Positions 47,097-58,468 of a stretch of 64,000 bases of DNA are shown here, one piece after another. The stretch lies in NCBI GenBank assembly GCA_036346405.1, contig CM070554.1, positions 46,089,058-46,153,057 of the forward strand. The letters are read 5' to 3'. Position 1 is the first letter of the stretch; each line of letters starts with the position of its first letter. The translations under genes and the position numbers were made by a program. This DNA is from Phyllostachys edulis. Lineage: Eukaryota; Streptophyta; Magnoliopsida; Poales; Poaceae. The notes under the pieces are model-generated. The model was not told where the DNA came from, made no database searches, and was given only the letters and a program-made list of their open reading frames with translations.

Positions 47097-49834
47097 GGGC
47101 ATTAGATCCGTGGTAATTGAATTATTAAATTGACACACTGTGCACAATAAGATGTGAATGGGTTAGGCATTGCATTTACGTTTCTATTGTGTCGCATTGA
47201 TCATTGCCGATATGAAATGAGTATGGATGCTTATGATTTGCCTATATGATTGTTATGTGTGATCATAGTAGATGATGAGAGGTTTAGATCATGGTTGTGG
47301 CATTGGATTGCCAGGTTGTACCACCGTTTGGGGGTATGAGAATAGTGGAGTGTTTACCTCGAGTCAACTAGTTTCAGGCGTTGAGTATGGGTTTCTTTGG
47401 GAAGGTTATTATCTTCCTTGAGTTTGGAATGGTTATTCTTGTTCGGATGCGGTGGATGAATTTTCTTAGGTTAGTTGTTCATTGCAGTTGATGGGTGTTC
47501 ATTGGTCTTTGTTGGTTCCTTAAAGCAAACATTTGTTCTCCCGAATGAAGAGTTGTTTTGCTACTTGTAAACGTAGTTGATTTATAAGATTGATCTTCTA
47601 TTGGGAAGTTATGTCCTTCTTGTTGGGAAACACGACTCGTTTAATCGCTTGGTACTTTGGTTAATGGAAGCTTTATTTTGCATGTTTTTTAACATGAGGA
47701 AGCTTTGGCCCAATGTATTCTTTTTGAAGTAATTTGAGTATGAAGTTTAATACTTCTCTTTTATGAAAGAAAGCGTCAAAGCTCTTTTTGCATTGTCCTG
47801 CCGTGGTTAAGTCAGAGATTGTAATCAAATAAATTGATAGGGTATGGGTTTCAATTGGTCCCTATTTGTTTTACAGAGCAATTATTGTTTTTCAACTGTT
47901 GAGCTATTTTTGCTACTTTTAAACATTGTTATTGACAAGATTGTTCTTTTCATGAGAGTTCTACCTTTCTTGTTGATAAATGTGACCCGGTTATCCGTTC
48001 GGTATTTTGGATAACAAAATTTATCTTTTACAAACTTCATTGAAGAAAGTTTTGACTCTACTCATTTCTTTTAGAGTAGTTGGAGTGTTGAAGTTTATAA
48101 CCTCTTCTTTGAGAAAGAAAGTGTCAAAACTCTTTTGTAATGTTTTGCTGTGTTAAGTGAGAAGTTGTAAGTATAGAAGATAATTGATAATGTATGGGAT
48201 GTCAAGTTGGGTCAATAGCCTGATGCATAATTAATCTGAACTGATGTCCCTTGGAAGCGTAGTTGGTTAATTTATTGCTGCCTTGCAGTGATTGCATGAT
48301 GAATTGTGATTTAGAATATATCTATTCCTAATTGGAATTAACAGGGTTACTAAGAAGAGTGGATAATGATATGAAACTATCTTGTAAATGTCTACTTGAT
48401 GAACTTACATAAATGTTAGATTTACCTAATTCCTGACATGCTAAAATTGTTGAAACCTGTATAAATGACTAGATGGATGTTGGTGTATCGATTCGTGAAA
48501 CCTTGTTTTGTAGAAATTATTTTAGTAAATCTTTAATCATGTTTTGTCCTAATTTCTAAACATAAGGTGAAATATTGAATCTGTGTTTATAAATGGTTTT
48601 GTGATTGCAAATAGAAGTAGCACCATATTTACATACATGATTAATACAATCGTCAATTGATAATGAGAGCTGAAGTTGGTATTGAGCAACGCTAACGGTT
48701 GAGTGAATGAATCTCATAAGTGGTCTTTGATAGCGTGCCTTGTGAAATTGCTATTGCATAGTATGATCTTGTTAAAAGAAATTTGTTTCAACCTTGTGGC
48801 TTGTGTAATAGGTTTTCCCTATATTAAGTAGTTGATGAAGTTTTATTGAGATAATCGAAAATTATGAAGTAACCTATTGCGTTTCTTTTATAACGTTTTA
48901 GGATGGGGTAATATGGTGTGATGATTCTTGGTACTAATGTATGATATTGATGTTATTAAAACTGGCAGTAATGTGAGATTGATGTTAATTCTTCTAGAGA
49001 TAAAGTAATTTGATCGCCTTTGGTGATATCGTTTAAATGAGAATATTTCAAGTTTTGCTTTCGTGATCTTTCGAAGCTCATGAATTGTGTGATAGCTGAA
49101 ATTAGTTTAAAAAAAATGATGTATTTGAATGTTCTATTGGTTCTTAAGAGGTTCATGTGATTTGATCTTAAAGGCTCTTTTGCTTGAATTGGCAAAGTAA
49201 GGTTGCAATTAAAAAAAATATTTTCTTTGTTAAAAAAATACTAGAAGTATTTGAGGTTGGAGTCAAGTTTTGTAACTTGCAGTTTATTTGAAGCGTGATT
49301 AACCATTCTAGTTGCCGCATAAGAATTTCTCAAGTTTCAGAAGCAATGCTTTGTTCTTATTGGTTAAGGTTTGATATTTTTCTTCTTGTGGGAGCTATGC
49401 CCTCAACTACGGTCTCGTCTTTTGCTTTTCCGAGATCATTATAAATTGACTATATCTTTTGGTTTTGTGTTTATTGCGAGTGGTAAACGTTTTTCTATGT
49501 GCTGAAAATTGTTTCCATCTGCTTCTTCTTTTGAGAAAGGAGTAACCGATTTGTTTTACAATGGTCTTCTAAAGTGTATAGAGACCATTGGATAATGGTG
49601 GTCAAGTAAATTATTTTGTGAGACTATGGGTGCCAATTTATTTAAGGTGCATAAGAGGATGAATTGGTTTGATGCTATCATTCTTGTAGAGAATTTGATT
49701 TAAATAAATGATTCTCTTTGGAGCCAAACTAATTATGTTGTTGCAATTATTAGAATCTATAATGAATTGTGATCCAATATCCTTTTGTTCTTATTGGTGG
49801 ATTATTGGAAATATCAAAAGTTTGAGGATCTTGA
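47097..49834 (+). other. Non-coding internal region with a diverged ~350-bp tandem duplication
   Basis: No protein domain was recognised. Segment 47515-47865 recurs at about 47870-48215: for example GCTACTTGTAAACGTAGTTG (47560) against GCTACTTTTAAACATTGTTA (47912), both followed by a CTTCTTGTTG / TTTCTTGTTG block and a TTGGTACTTTGG / TCGGTATTTTGG block. Many substitutions separate the units, so the duplication is older than this insertion or evolving fast. Confidence 0.65.
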
Positions 49835-52800
49835 TGTCGAACCCGGGAGCGAAGGATCCCGAATTCTCTGTGTTCATACACTCGTCCAGGATTTCTAGTG
49901 TACACAGTTAAACAGAAGTGATAATCAAAACATATCACGACTTTATTAATAATTATTCAAAGTTTAATACAAACGGGCTCGAGGCCAAATAAGGTAAAAC
50001 ACAATGAAATAAAATAGCGAGAGTAGACCCAACGATTCGCCACAAGCAATCGCTGGGATGCGTGGCCTAAGCATCGATGTCCTCACCATCTTGATAGAGG
50101 TCTTCTCTAATAAAGATTATTCAAAGAAGAGTAAGCACTACCACTGTGCTTGCAAGTTACACCCGTAAAGTAACAGATTGAATGCATGCATAAAGTGAGC
50201 AAAGGGTAATGGCAGGGTTTATTTGCATAAGACATCATTTTCAGTTTAAATACTCTTAGTAATTTCCAAGGCCATTTCTAGAATTTAATAAGATCAAAAT
50301 CATATTTTGATTTCTCAATGTCAAGTGTAGGATGAACCTCCATACACAAATGGTGAAGGGTTACCCCCCCTTACCAGGCTTCTGCCCAAACCCATTTTCA
50401 TAAACCAGGTGACAAAGTCTTTTCAAACAAAACCAGAGACTAACTTCGAGTGGCTTTTGTTAAGCATGTCCATGACCGTGGACACGGCTATTCGAATAGA
50501 TTAATACTCTGCAGAGTTGGTACAGCTTTACCCACAAGGGATAGTTTGCTTATTATGTCGGCCAATACACGCTTACGTAGGCGTGCGACTAGCGACTATC
50601 ACGAGGCCTTTACCCTACATTATTTCAACATAATTATGCCCGCTAAGGTTTCGTAATCGAAGGCTTCGCACCAAACGACTACCCCCTCTTGCGCCATGTG
50701 GGTATCATCAATAAGTCTTCACGACTCCCACATCTTTCCAAGACATAAACATGGTGAAATGATATAGCTTATTTGGCCAAGTCTGTCCCATTCCAGACTT
50801 GTGGTGGTACGAGTTTGGCTTAACATTCATGCCCGCAGACCGGTCCTTACATGACTGGGTGACTTCAAAACAAACCACAGGTCTCAAACATTCATTTGAT
50901 TGAGCCCGTGCATGAACTTGCACCCACCAACAATCCAATTCACCCAAGTCTAAACCAATTTCATTTATTTTTCTTTTGTCAAGACATTTTCCAATCATCT
51001 ATGGTAAAAACAATACCATAGATTCATTTTCAAAACAACTTTATATTTTGGCAAAATTCCCAAATCATCTTTTGGTCTAAGCAATGACTAAGCATAAATA
51101 TCTTAATTATTTTACTAAGGTGACAAGGGCATGGCATTCCAAGCATCAAGATTGGCTATACAAAGGAATTGGCATAACTAAGAATTAAAACAGGAATTTA
51201 AAATACTTGGATACAAATATGCATGCAATAATAACTTTAAAAACAGAATTAATTAACTTTGAAATACTGGGATCAAGATGGTCAAGAATGTAACTTGCCT
51301 TCGTTGAAGTCTTGAGATTCTAAACCCTCTGAAAGATCTACCTCTTGAATCGTCAAACTCTATACGAGAGTACGACAAATTCAAATGAAATTCAAATAAA
51401 TCCAAAAGACAAATCAAACTAACTCCAAATGAACTAATTTTATTTTATTTAGCTAGATAATAATTTTCTAAGATTTTAGCAATTTGAATCACTCAATTTG
51501 AAGTTGTGGTTCAAAAGATATGAATTTTACAAGTTTTAGTCTAAATTTGATATTTAAAAGAATTTCTAAAATTAAATACAGATTCAAAATAGCTTCAAAT
51601 TAAATAATTTTGGTTTAGTTAGCTAGATAATGATTTTACATGAATTTAGAAATTTGAAACCCCAATTTGGAGATTGGATGCAAAAGTTATGAATTTTACA
51701 AATTTAAACCCTAATCGATTTTTATTTCATTTAAGGATTTATTTTCCCGAAGGAAATCCCGACTTAATGCGCATTGCTGACGTCAGCACCTCGGAGGATA
51801 CCACTGACGGGTGGGCCCGTGGTCAATGGACCACGCCCACGATTCGTCAACGTCCACGGTGCACGGTGCAGACAAGACAAAGGCACGCGGATCGTGTCTT
51901 TGTACACTGGTGTCGACGTGGCTCGCCACGTAGGTGCCGACGGCAAAACGCACATGTGGCGCCGAGTGGTGGTGATGTGGCCGAGCCACGTGAACACAGG
52001 CCGGCGAGCTGACGACCTCCTCGCCGGCGCTTACGCGCCACGCGAGGGGCGTGAGTGGTACCGGGCGGCGAGAGGTGACGTGGGGAACTGGGGCACTACC
52101 TTGGAGTGGCGGGCAAAGGCGATATGGTCGCCGGCGACGAGCTTTTCGGGCGGCGCCGGGTCGTCGATAAGTAGGCGTTCGAGGTCTTCGGCGAAGTGAA
52201 TGTCTTGAAGCCAGCGTCGACGCGGTGGTGCCGATGGTGGCGTCGAGGGCGAAAAGTCGACGGCCGGGCGGAATCGAGAATAACCAAAACTCCCGCCGCG
52301 AAGAGCTCCACAATCCAGCGCTAGGGAGAGGGGAGGCTACTGGTGGAGGCGTTGTGGCGTGAGGAGGAGGCGCACCCGGGGCGCTACTTATAGGGGTGCG
52401 GGCGGGGCTGATTCGCCGTGGAGCGCACGAAGCTCGTGCGAGGTCGCCGGCGAAAATTAGGGAATTAGGGCCAAGAAAGGGAAGGGAAAAGCCGTGCCGG
52501 AGGCGGAGAGGATCCCTGTATTGAATGCGCGCGGAATTTCAGCGATGCGATGGAGATCTCACCGGTTTAAGGAAGGTCCGAATTGGTGACCATGGCGGAC
52601 GGCGAAATGGAAAGAAGCAGACGCGTTGAGGAAGAAAGGAAAGGGAAGAGGAACGAGAACGATGGTCCCACCTCGTCACGGCGAAGAACGGGAAAGAACG
52701 GGCGCGGTTGAGTCGTCCGATGACGATCCAACGGCCACGCGAGGAGGTAACGCAGGGAGGAGTGGGCCACGTGGGTCAGTGTCTTGGCGTCTTGAGGTAG

Positions 52801-53111
52801 ATGGGCCGACCTAATTCGCCCATTCACTGTTTAGGGTTTTATTGATTTTCCTAATTGATTTAATTCGACAAATCAAAGAGGCTTTTAGAAAATAGCAAAT
52901 AAATTCCAAAATTCTAGAAAAATTCACAGAAATTCCTAGAATGATTTTGGACTTAAATAAAATAATTTCAACTTAAACTTGGTAATAGTTTTTGTACTTA
53001 AATTTGTTTTAGCTTTAGGGTTATTAATAAGAGCTTTAGAAAATTTTAGAAAATCCACAAAAATAAATAGGTTTTAAATTTCTCTGAATTTTGAAAATTT
53101 GGGCTGTTACA
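49835..53111 (-). mobile_element. Solo LTR in the internal region of the large-LTR element
   Basis: 3277 bp from TGTCGAACCCGGG to GGGCTGTTACA, with CTTGA at 49830-49834 and 53112-53116. On the minus strand it starts TGTAACAGCCC. It contains the family block CATGTCCATGACCGTGGACA followed by CGGCTATTCGAATAGAT (50465) and a GC-rich leader at 51780-52800 whose frames lack domains. No PBS or pol lies inside. Confidence 0.9.
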
Positions 53112-53116
53112 CTTGA

Positions 53117-54702
53117 TCGATTCTTTAAAGTATTGGGATTGTGTAAGTTACAAGGTTGAGAAGGAGAAACTGAGTGGTGTGGTTTAGTGAGTGTCCAAGA
53201 TTGGTGAAGTATACCGCTTTGGGTAGTTAATTGATTATTGAAGATGATTGAAGTTAGTGACCGAGGATATTATTTGGGATGTGAGAATTTTAGTAATTGA
53301 ATTTGAGGGATTTCTATCAATTATACCAGAAATTCATTGTATGAGACTTGGAGGTTGAAATTGGGGCTTTGCATTTTTATGCTTGAACCTTGGAGGCCCA
53401 ATGATGTTGTGTAGAAATAGTGGAACAAATAGGATTCTAAATAGTGTGATGATCGTGGATAGAATCCTTTGGGTATAGTAAAAGAGTGTGTGTGGGCTAT
53501 GAATTCCAAATTGATTATCCTTAAAGGATTGAGGTGATGTGATTGCGTACGGAATCTATTTTGAGGTGCATTGTGAATTATCTGTCAAAGTAATTCTGTT
53601 GGTAGAGGACTTGGCTAGAGTATGTTATCGTGGGGTCGTAGAGTCTCTCTACAAAGGTGTGGATGATATTTTCGGTTTGAGTATAGTGTTGAGGTTGTCA
53701 ATTTAAGAGAAATGAGTTAGCGTGTTATGCGATGATTTGGAATCCCACGATTTGAGGGAAAGTTTATTCCTAAAAGGAAATTGAGAAAAAGATGTTTTCT
53801 CGGGTAGTGAAATGCTCTTTTGATTCTTGTTTGAGTTGTGTGTTTATGACAAAGGTCGTTTGCAATTTTAGATAGCTTTATGTTGGCATGTGTGGTTCTT
53901 TTCGGTTCAGAAAAATAGAGAAAATGGTTGAATTGGGCATTTGAGTGATTTCCCCCTTGGCTTACGTAGTGTTTATTTGCAAACTGTCTATTTGGAAAGT
54001 GGAAATGTTTTCGTGATGAATCTTTAATTTTGGATTTGACTCTTTTGGTGGGGAGTTGATAATGCGTGGTTGGGATGGTGATTCTTTATTTTCAGCTGGG
54101 TTCTGTTTGTAAAAGAGTTTATTTAAAATGAGTTCTGTTATACGTCCCTTGTTAAAGGAGGTGCTCCTTGTTACGGTGAAGAAATTGATTCAGAGATGGA
54201 ACAAGAGTTTCATGTGTTATGTGCATGCTGTGTGGTTTGATACCAAAGAGGAGGTTGGCCTAAGGTACATCGGTTTGTTTCTGAAAGTTGCATGGATTTT
54301 TGGAAGATAGCGTATCGCTAGGACTGTCTCGAATACTGGGCGAGGATACACAACATTTTATATGACCCGGTGTCGAGGGAGTACTTGAGATATACGAAGT
54401 TGAGGTTTCATTAGAGCCGTTGACCAGCGAGTAAAACTGTACCTTCAATTTTCGTCCGATGCGTGTACTGGAGAGGTCAGAGAGAGTGTTGAGGTATAGA
54501 CATGGGTATATGTCAAGGTGCTGTGGACGCATCAGTCTGGAAAAGATGTGATTTGGGAGTTGGAGTCTCACATGTGCGAGCAATACCCAGAGTGGTTCAC
54601 GTGGGGGTATGTGTTAAAGATTGTTGATTTCAGTTCTGGTGTTCTTTCGAGTAGATTGGTGAAAGTAGAATTCGGGGTTGAATTCATTTTCGGGGGGTAG
54701 AA
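53117..54702 (+). other. Non-coding internal region, right part, ending in a purine tract
   Basis: Continuation of the element's internal region after the nested solo LTR. Short frames (54128-54310, 54518-54700) have no recognised domain. The end CGGGGGGTAGAA directly before the LTR is a plausible polypurine tract. Confidence 0.6.
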
Positions 54703-55180
54703 TGTAATATCCCGTTTATAATTAGTGGGTGCAATAAAAATTAGAGAGGGAATTAAAAGAGAAAATTCAGAAATTGGGAGAGGAATGGGCCGTCAGCCCA
54801 TAGTCAAGCGGGGAAAAATAGCCATAGTGGCCCATGACCCATGGGAAAACCGGCCACCAACAAAAGAAGGAGAGGGCGGAATCCTACCTGCACTACAAGA
54901 TCACCCTATTCTGATCTTGCCCTCATCCGCCATCATCTTGTGCCGCCTTGGTGTCACTGGCAGAGTTGAGGGAAGTAGGCCTTGGGTGCTGCCGGCTAAT
55001 GGAGAGAGGAAGAGGAAGAGGGAGAAGGAAAGGGAAAAAGGAGTTCTCGTTGGGATTTCAGCAGGCTCCAGCGTGGTCTTCAAGGGTGATTTTTGGTTCT
55101 CCATTAGTTAGTTTAATTATTTTTCTATGCGAATGTTGTCGAGTAACAGATCGGTTTCCCTGCTGTTAGTGAATCGGTAA

Positions 55181-58100
55181 TGTAACACCCTGGCTATAAT
55201 GTTACCTAAAAGACTAACATACAACAACACTACGGAATAATTCCAACTAACTTTCAAATAGTAACCTAAAAAGATCAGTATCTAGAAGAATGGATACAAG
55301 AAATTGAATCAGAATTCATCAACAATTCAATCTCAAACATCTAATCAGATTGAGTCGATTACGATAATACTATCAAGAGTCTAAACGCAGATCACTAACC
55401 CATTGCTAATCCAACCATATCATGAAGGTCGATAATATCAACCATCAACCAACATTTTAATTCATGAATAACCTAATGCTAACAATCAAACTCAACATGA
55501 GCCTGGTCTGCTACTAAACTAACGTTCTAACCAATAAAAACTAAGATATTTCTCTAAAATCCGGCAGAACCTCCTTTGTTTAGATGGCTATACTGGAGGT
55601 TCAAACAGTTTAATATAGCATCAATCACAATCAAATCCTCTAATATAAATGAATCATCAAAGGACATCCAAAATATGCTAATCAACTAATGCATCAATGA
55701 TCAGCATATCTACGAGGGTTAAATGAACTCAATCAACGAATGAATGAGAACATAAAGGGATCATCCATGATCACAAACAAAACATCCACCACGAAGGGTG
55801 GTCACAGAATTGAAACAAAAGTAATTAACAAGAATATGAATTGTGGATAATTGGGTTTGATTATTCGTTGCGGTTTGTGTTTTATGTGTCGTGCACCATG
55901 TCTACCCCTTCCCATGCATGTCGCTGCCTCGAGAAGTACCTAGCAAGCACAACACAACAAGTGCGAGTCCACGACTCAGCAAAGTGCAATAGTAAAAATC
56001 AAACATAGCATCATAAACAGTCAAAGGGAACAACCAATCCCATCATAAACACAGCATTAAATACCACAAATCCATCTCTTATGATAGCATCATAAGCAGT
56101 CAAGGGACCAAACACTCCCATCATGAACATAACATTATATACCGCAAATCCATCTCTTATGCAGAAATGCAATGAATATGCCATGAATGCAAAGTACTTC
56201 ACTTCTTAGCAATTACCGGTAATACCGAGTATGCATCCGTCGATACATACCCTAAGCCTGTGCCCTCTAGGCACAAGGATCCAAAGCCCACACTCCACGA
56301 GTGTGGGGACCAGGCCCGTCCAATGCAGGACGGGGATCTCAAGGAAACAGCCTTTGGCTACCACGTAGCCCAAGGTTTAGAAATGAACAAGCAGAAATGT
56401 AAATGCGCATGTCCATTTTCATTATTATGATTCATCATTAACAAGGTAGCCTCATTGCTCGTCTTGTCCCATCATTCTTGCCATCAACATATAACCATTA
56501 TCACGCAAGCATCACCATATGAATAGTAATATGTACGTATCATCATGTAACCATTAGCATGCAGCATCATGTAAACATTTCCAAGTAGTACACATCGTCA
56601 TTAACCTATGGCATTCAAGCTCAGCAACATTACCAAACAGTAAGCATCATCAATCAATTAAGGCATTCAGGCTCATCAACATTATCAAGCAGCAATCATC
56701 ATCAATAATGAAATATAACCACTCATTAATACTACTTGCACTTGCCTCAACCATGAGACAGAACACAAAAGCGGAACACCCTAGCACCGGAATTCACCAC
56801 CTCCTCATGCACCGGTTGCAGCACCTTCACCAGCATAAACCAATCCACAACCATCGTCGCACCATGCCCCCACGCCACATCCATTTCTTTCCCTTAGAGT
56901 TGTATACATAGGAACATTTACTCCACGTGCAGATTCCATTGAAGCTAGCTTTTACCAAGCCATCATAGAAGGTAAACATCACTCAGAATTCAAAGCAAGT
57001 AGTAATAAATATGCTAATTTATAATTCAGTTGTTCGTATTATGTGAGAGGGAATATGTAAACCATATAAAGCAAATAAGCCAAAGAAAGAGGTGTAGTGC
57101 GTAACAATATCCTGAACAACGCTAAGAATAGTGAATCAGAAGGTACTGACGACTCACTGTCTGTAAACGAAATGATGTTTAACCATCGCAGAACATACCA
57201 AAGGCACGTTGAGGTCACCATCTGCATACAGTTCTTCAAAATGTGTCTAATGCTTGCATCTGTCAGTCTGACAATCCAATAGATAGAAAGGGCCCAAAGA
57301 TTTGGACGAAGACTGGTAACAGCTTCAATTCCTTTATCAGAGATTTTTCTGACATGCATTTAGGTTCAAGAATTCTAACTCTTTCAGTGAGATACCTCTC
57401 ATACCTTTTAGATGAACAAAATGTCGGTCCTCAAGATCTTGGGCAAATTCAAGGTTAAGTACCTTGAGAAGACGATACCTTGCCAGTGAAAGTGCTGAAA
57501 TAAGTCGGTCACCAGTTTTCTTCATATCACGTAGATCAAGTACCTCCCAGAGCTTGGGGTTGGCGATGAGGGCGCGGTGGCACCAGGAACTGACGGAGAG
57601 CAGGGCGCAGGTGTCTCGCTGAGGAAGATGTGAGCTCACCAACTCCATCACCTGAGGCGCCGTCTCCCGGCACCACACCTCATCGGCAGCCGCCTCCGCC
57701 TTCAACAAATCACCATGAACAAGTATAATGAAAATCATCTAGCAATAGGACTTGATTCAACCTCGAACACTAACATTGATGTAACAAAGAACAAGGGGGA
57801 GCAGAGCCGAGCCGGCCGGCGACGGTGATGGTTGGGCCGGGTGGCGGCAAGAATGTCCAGGCGACAGATGCCGAAAGGGGGGTGGAAACGGCTGCTGGGC
57901 GAGGCGGCGACCAGCCGAGGATGGAGCCAGATGTGACGGTGGCGCAGGAGCCGAGCGACGACGGAGGAGGCGCACACGGCGCCAGAGGAGGGGCTGGCGC
58001 GCCGACGGCGGCCGTCGGTGAACGCGAGCCGGCTGGGAGCGCAGGAGCCGGGCTGCATCAGAACCAAAGGCGCGTGGGAGCAATGGTGGGCAGTGGCGTG

Positions 58101-58468
58101 GCGGCACAGGAGAGCTGCACAAGCGTGGCAAGACAAAGGGGAGGCAAGGCCAGGAAAATCCGGCAAGCCAAGCCACCAGAGAAAAAAAGAAGGGCTGTGG
58201 GGCTTGGGCGGGGGGAAATGGAGGGCCAGGAGGGCGACGGCCAACGTTCATAGGGGCAGCGGCTGTAGGAAACAAAAGAAAAGGCTAGGGTTTTCTTTTG
58301 GCCAGATCCCCCCCTCTAACCATCTTAAAGCCAGGCTCCTCCACTTGGGCTATGGGCCAACGGCCCACTATTTTCCTTAATCCACCAAAATTCTGAAATT
58401 CTTCACTATTAAGTTATTTTCCCCTTTTAATTCTTTTAGTTACCCACTTTCTTAAACAGGGTATCACA
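55181..58468 (-). mobile_element. Solo LTR carrying a captured F-box/LRR gene fragment
   Basis: 3288 bp from TGTAACACCCTGGC to GGGTATCACA, flanked by GGTAA at 55176-55180 and 58469-58473. On the minus strand it begins TGTGATACCCTG. It carries GTCCACGACTCAGCAAAG (55968, reverse of the TGCTGAGTC box), the reversed family blocks at 56210-56370, and a host-derived insertion at 57040-57740 in minus orientation. Confidence 0.88.
57130..57720 (-). pseudogene. F-box/LRR protein fragment (At3g58530-like), frameshifted, inside an LTR
   Basis: The minus-strand frame from 57720 reads WCRETAPQVMELVSSHLPQR, an F-box core, then LWEVLDLRDMKKTGDRLISA and LRR-like LEFLNLNACQK. At about 57346 a five-A run shifts the frame to a stop; the other frame continues ISDKGIEAVTSLRPNLWALS and IYWIVRLTDASIRHILKNC. 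A further small deletion follows near 57208, then a GTATGT donor-like site. This order matches the plant F-box/LRR family of Arabidopsis At3g58530, whose members act as SCF ubiquitin ligase substrate adaptors. Only the N-terminal third is present. Retention of an intron-like boundary suggests capture from DNA or unspliced RNA. Not functional as read. Confidence 0.82.

Noticed and set aside
51764..52313. Frames in the GC-rich part of the 49835-53111 solo LTR
   Set aside because: They sit inside an LTR leader, are open on both strands, and show no family.
57735..58275. Long Pro/Ala/Arg-rich minus frames in the solo LTR
   Set aside because: GC-biased LTR leader sequence with open frames on both strands and no domain.
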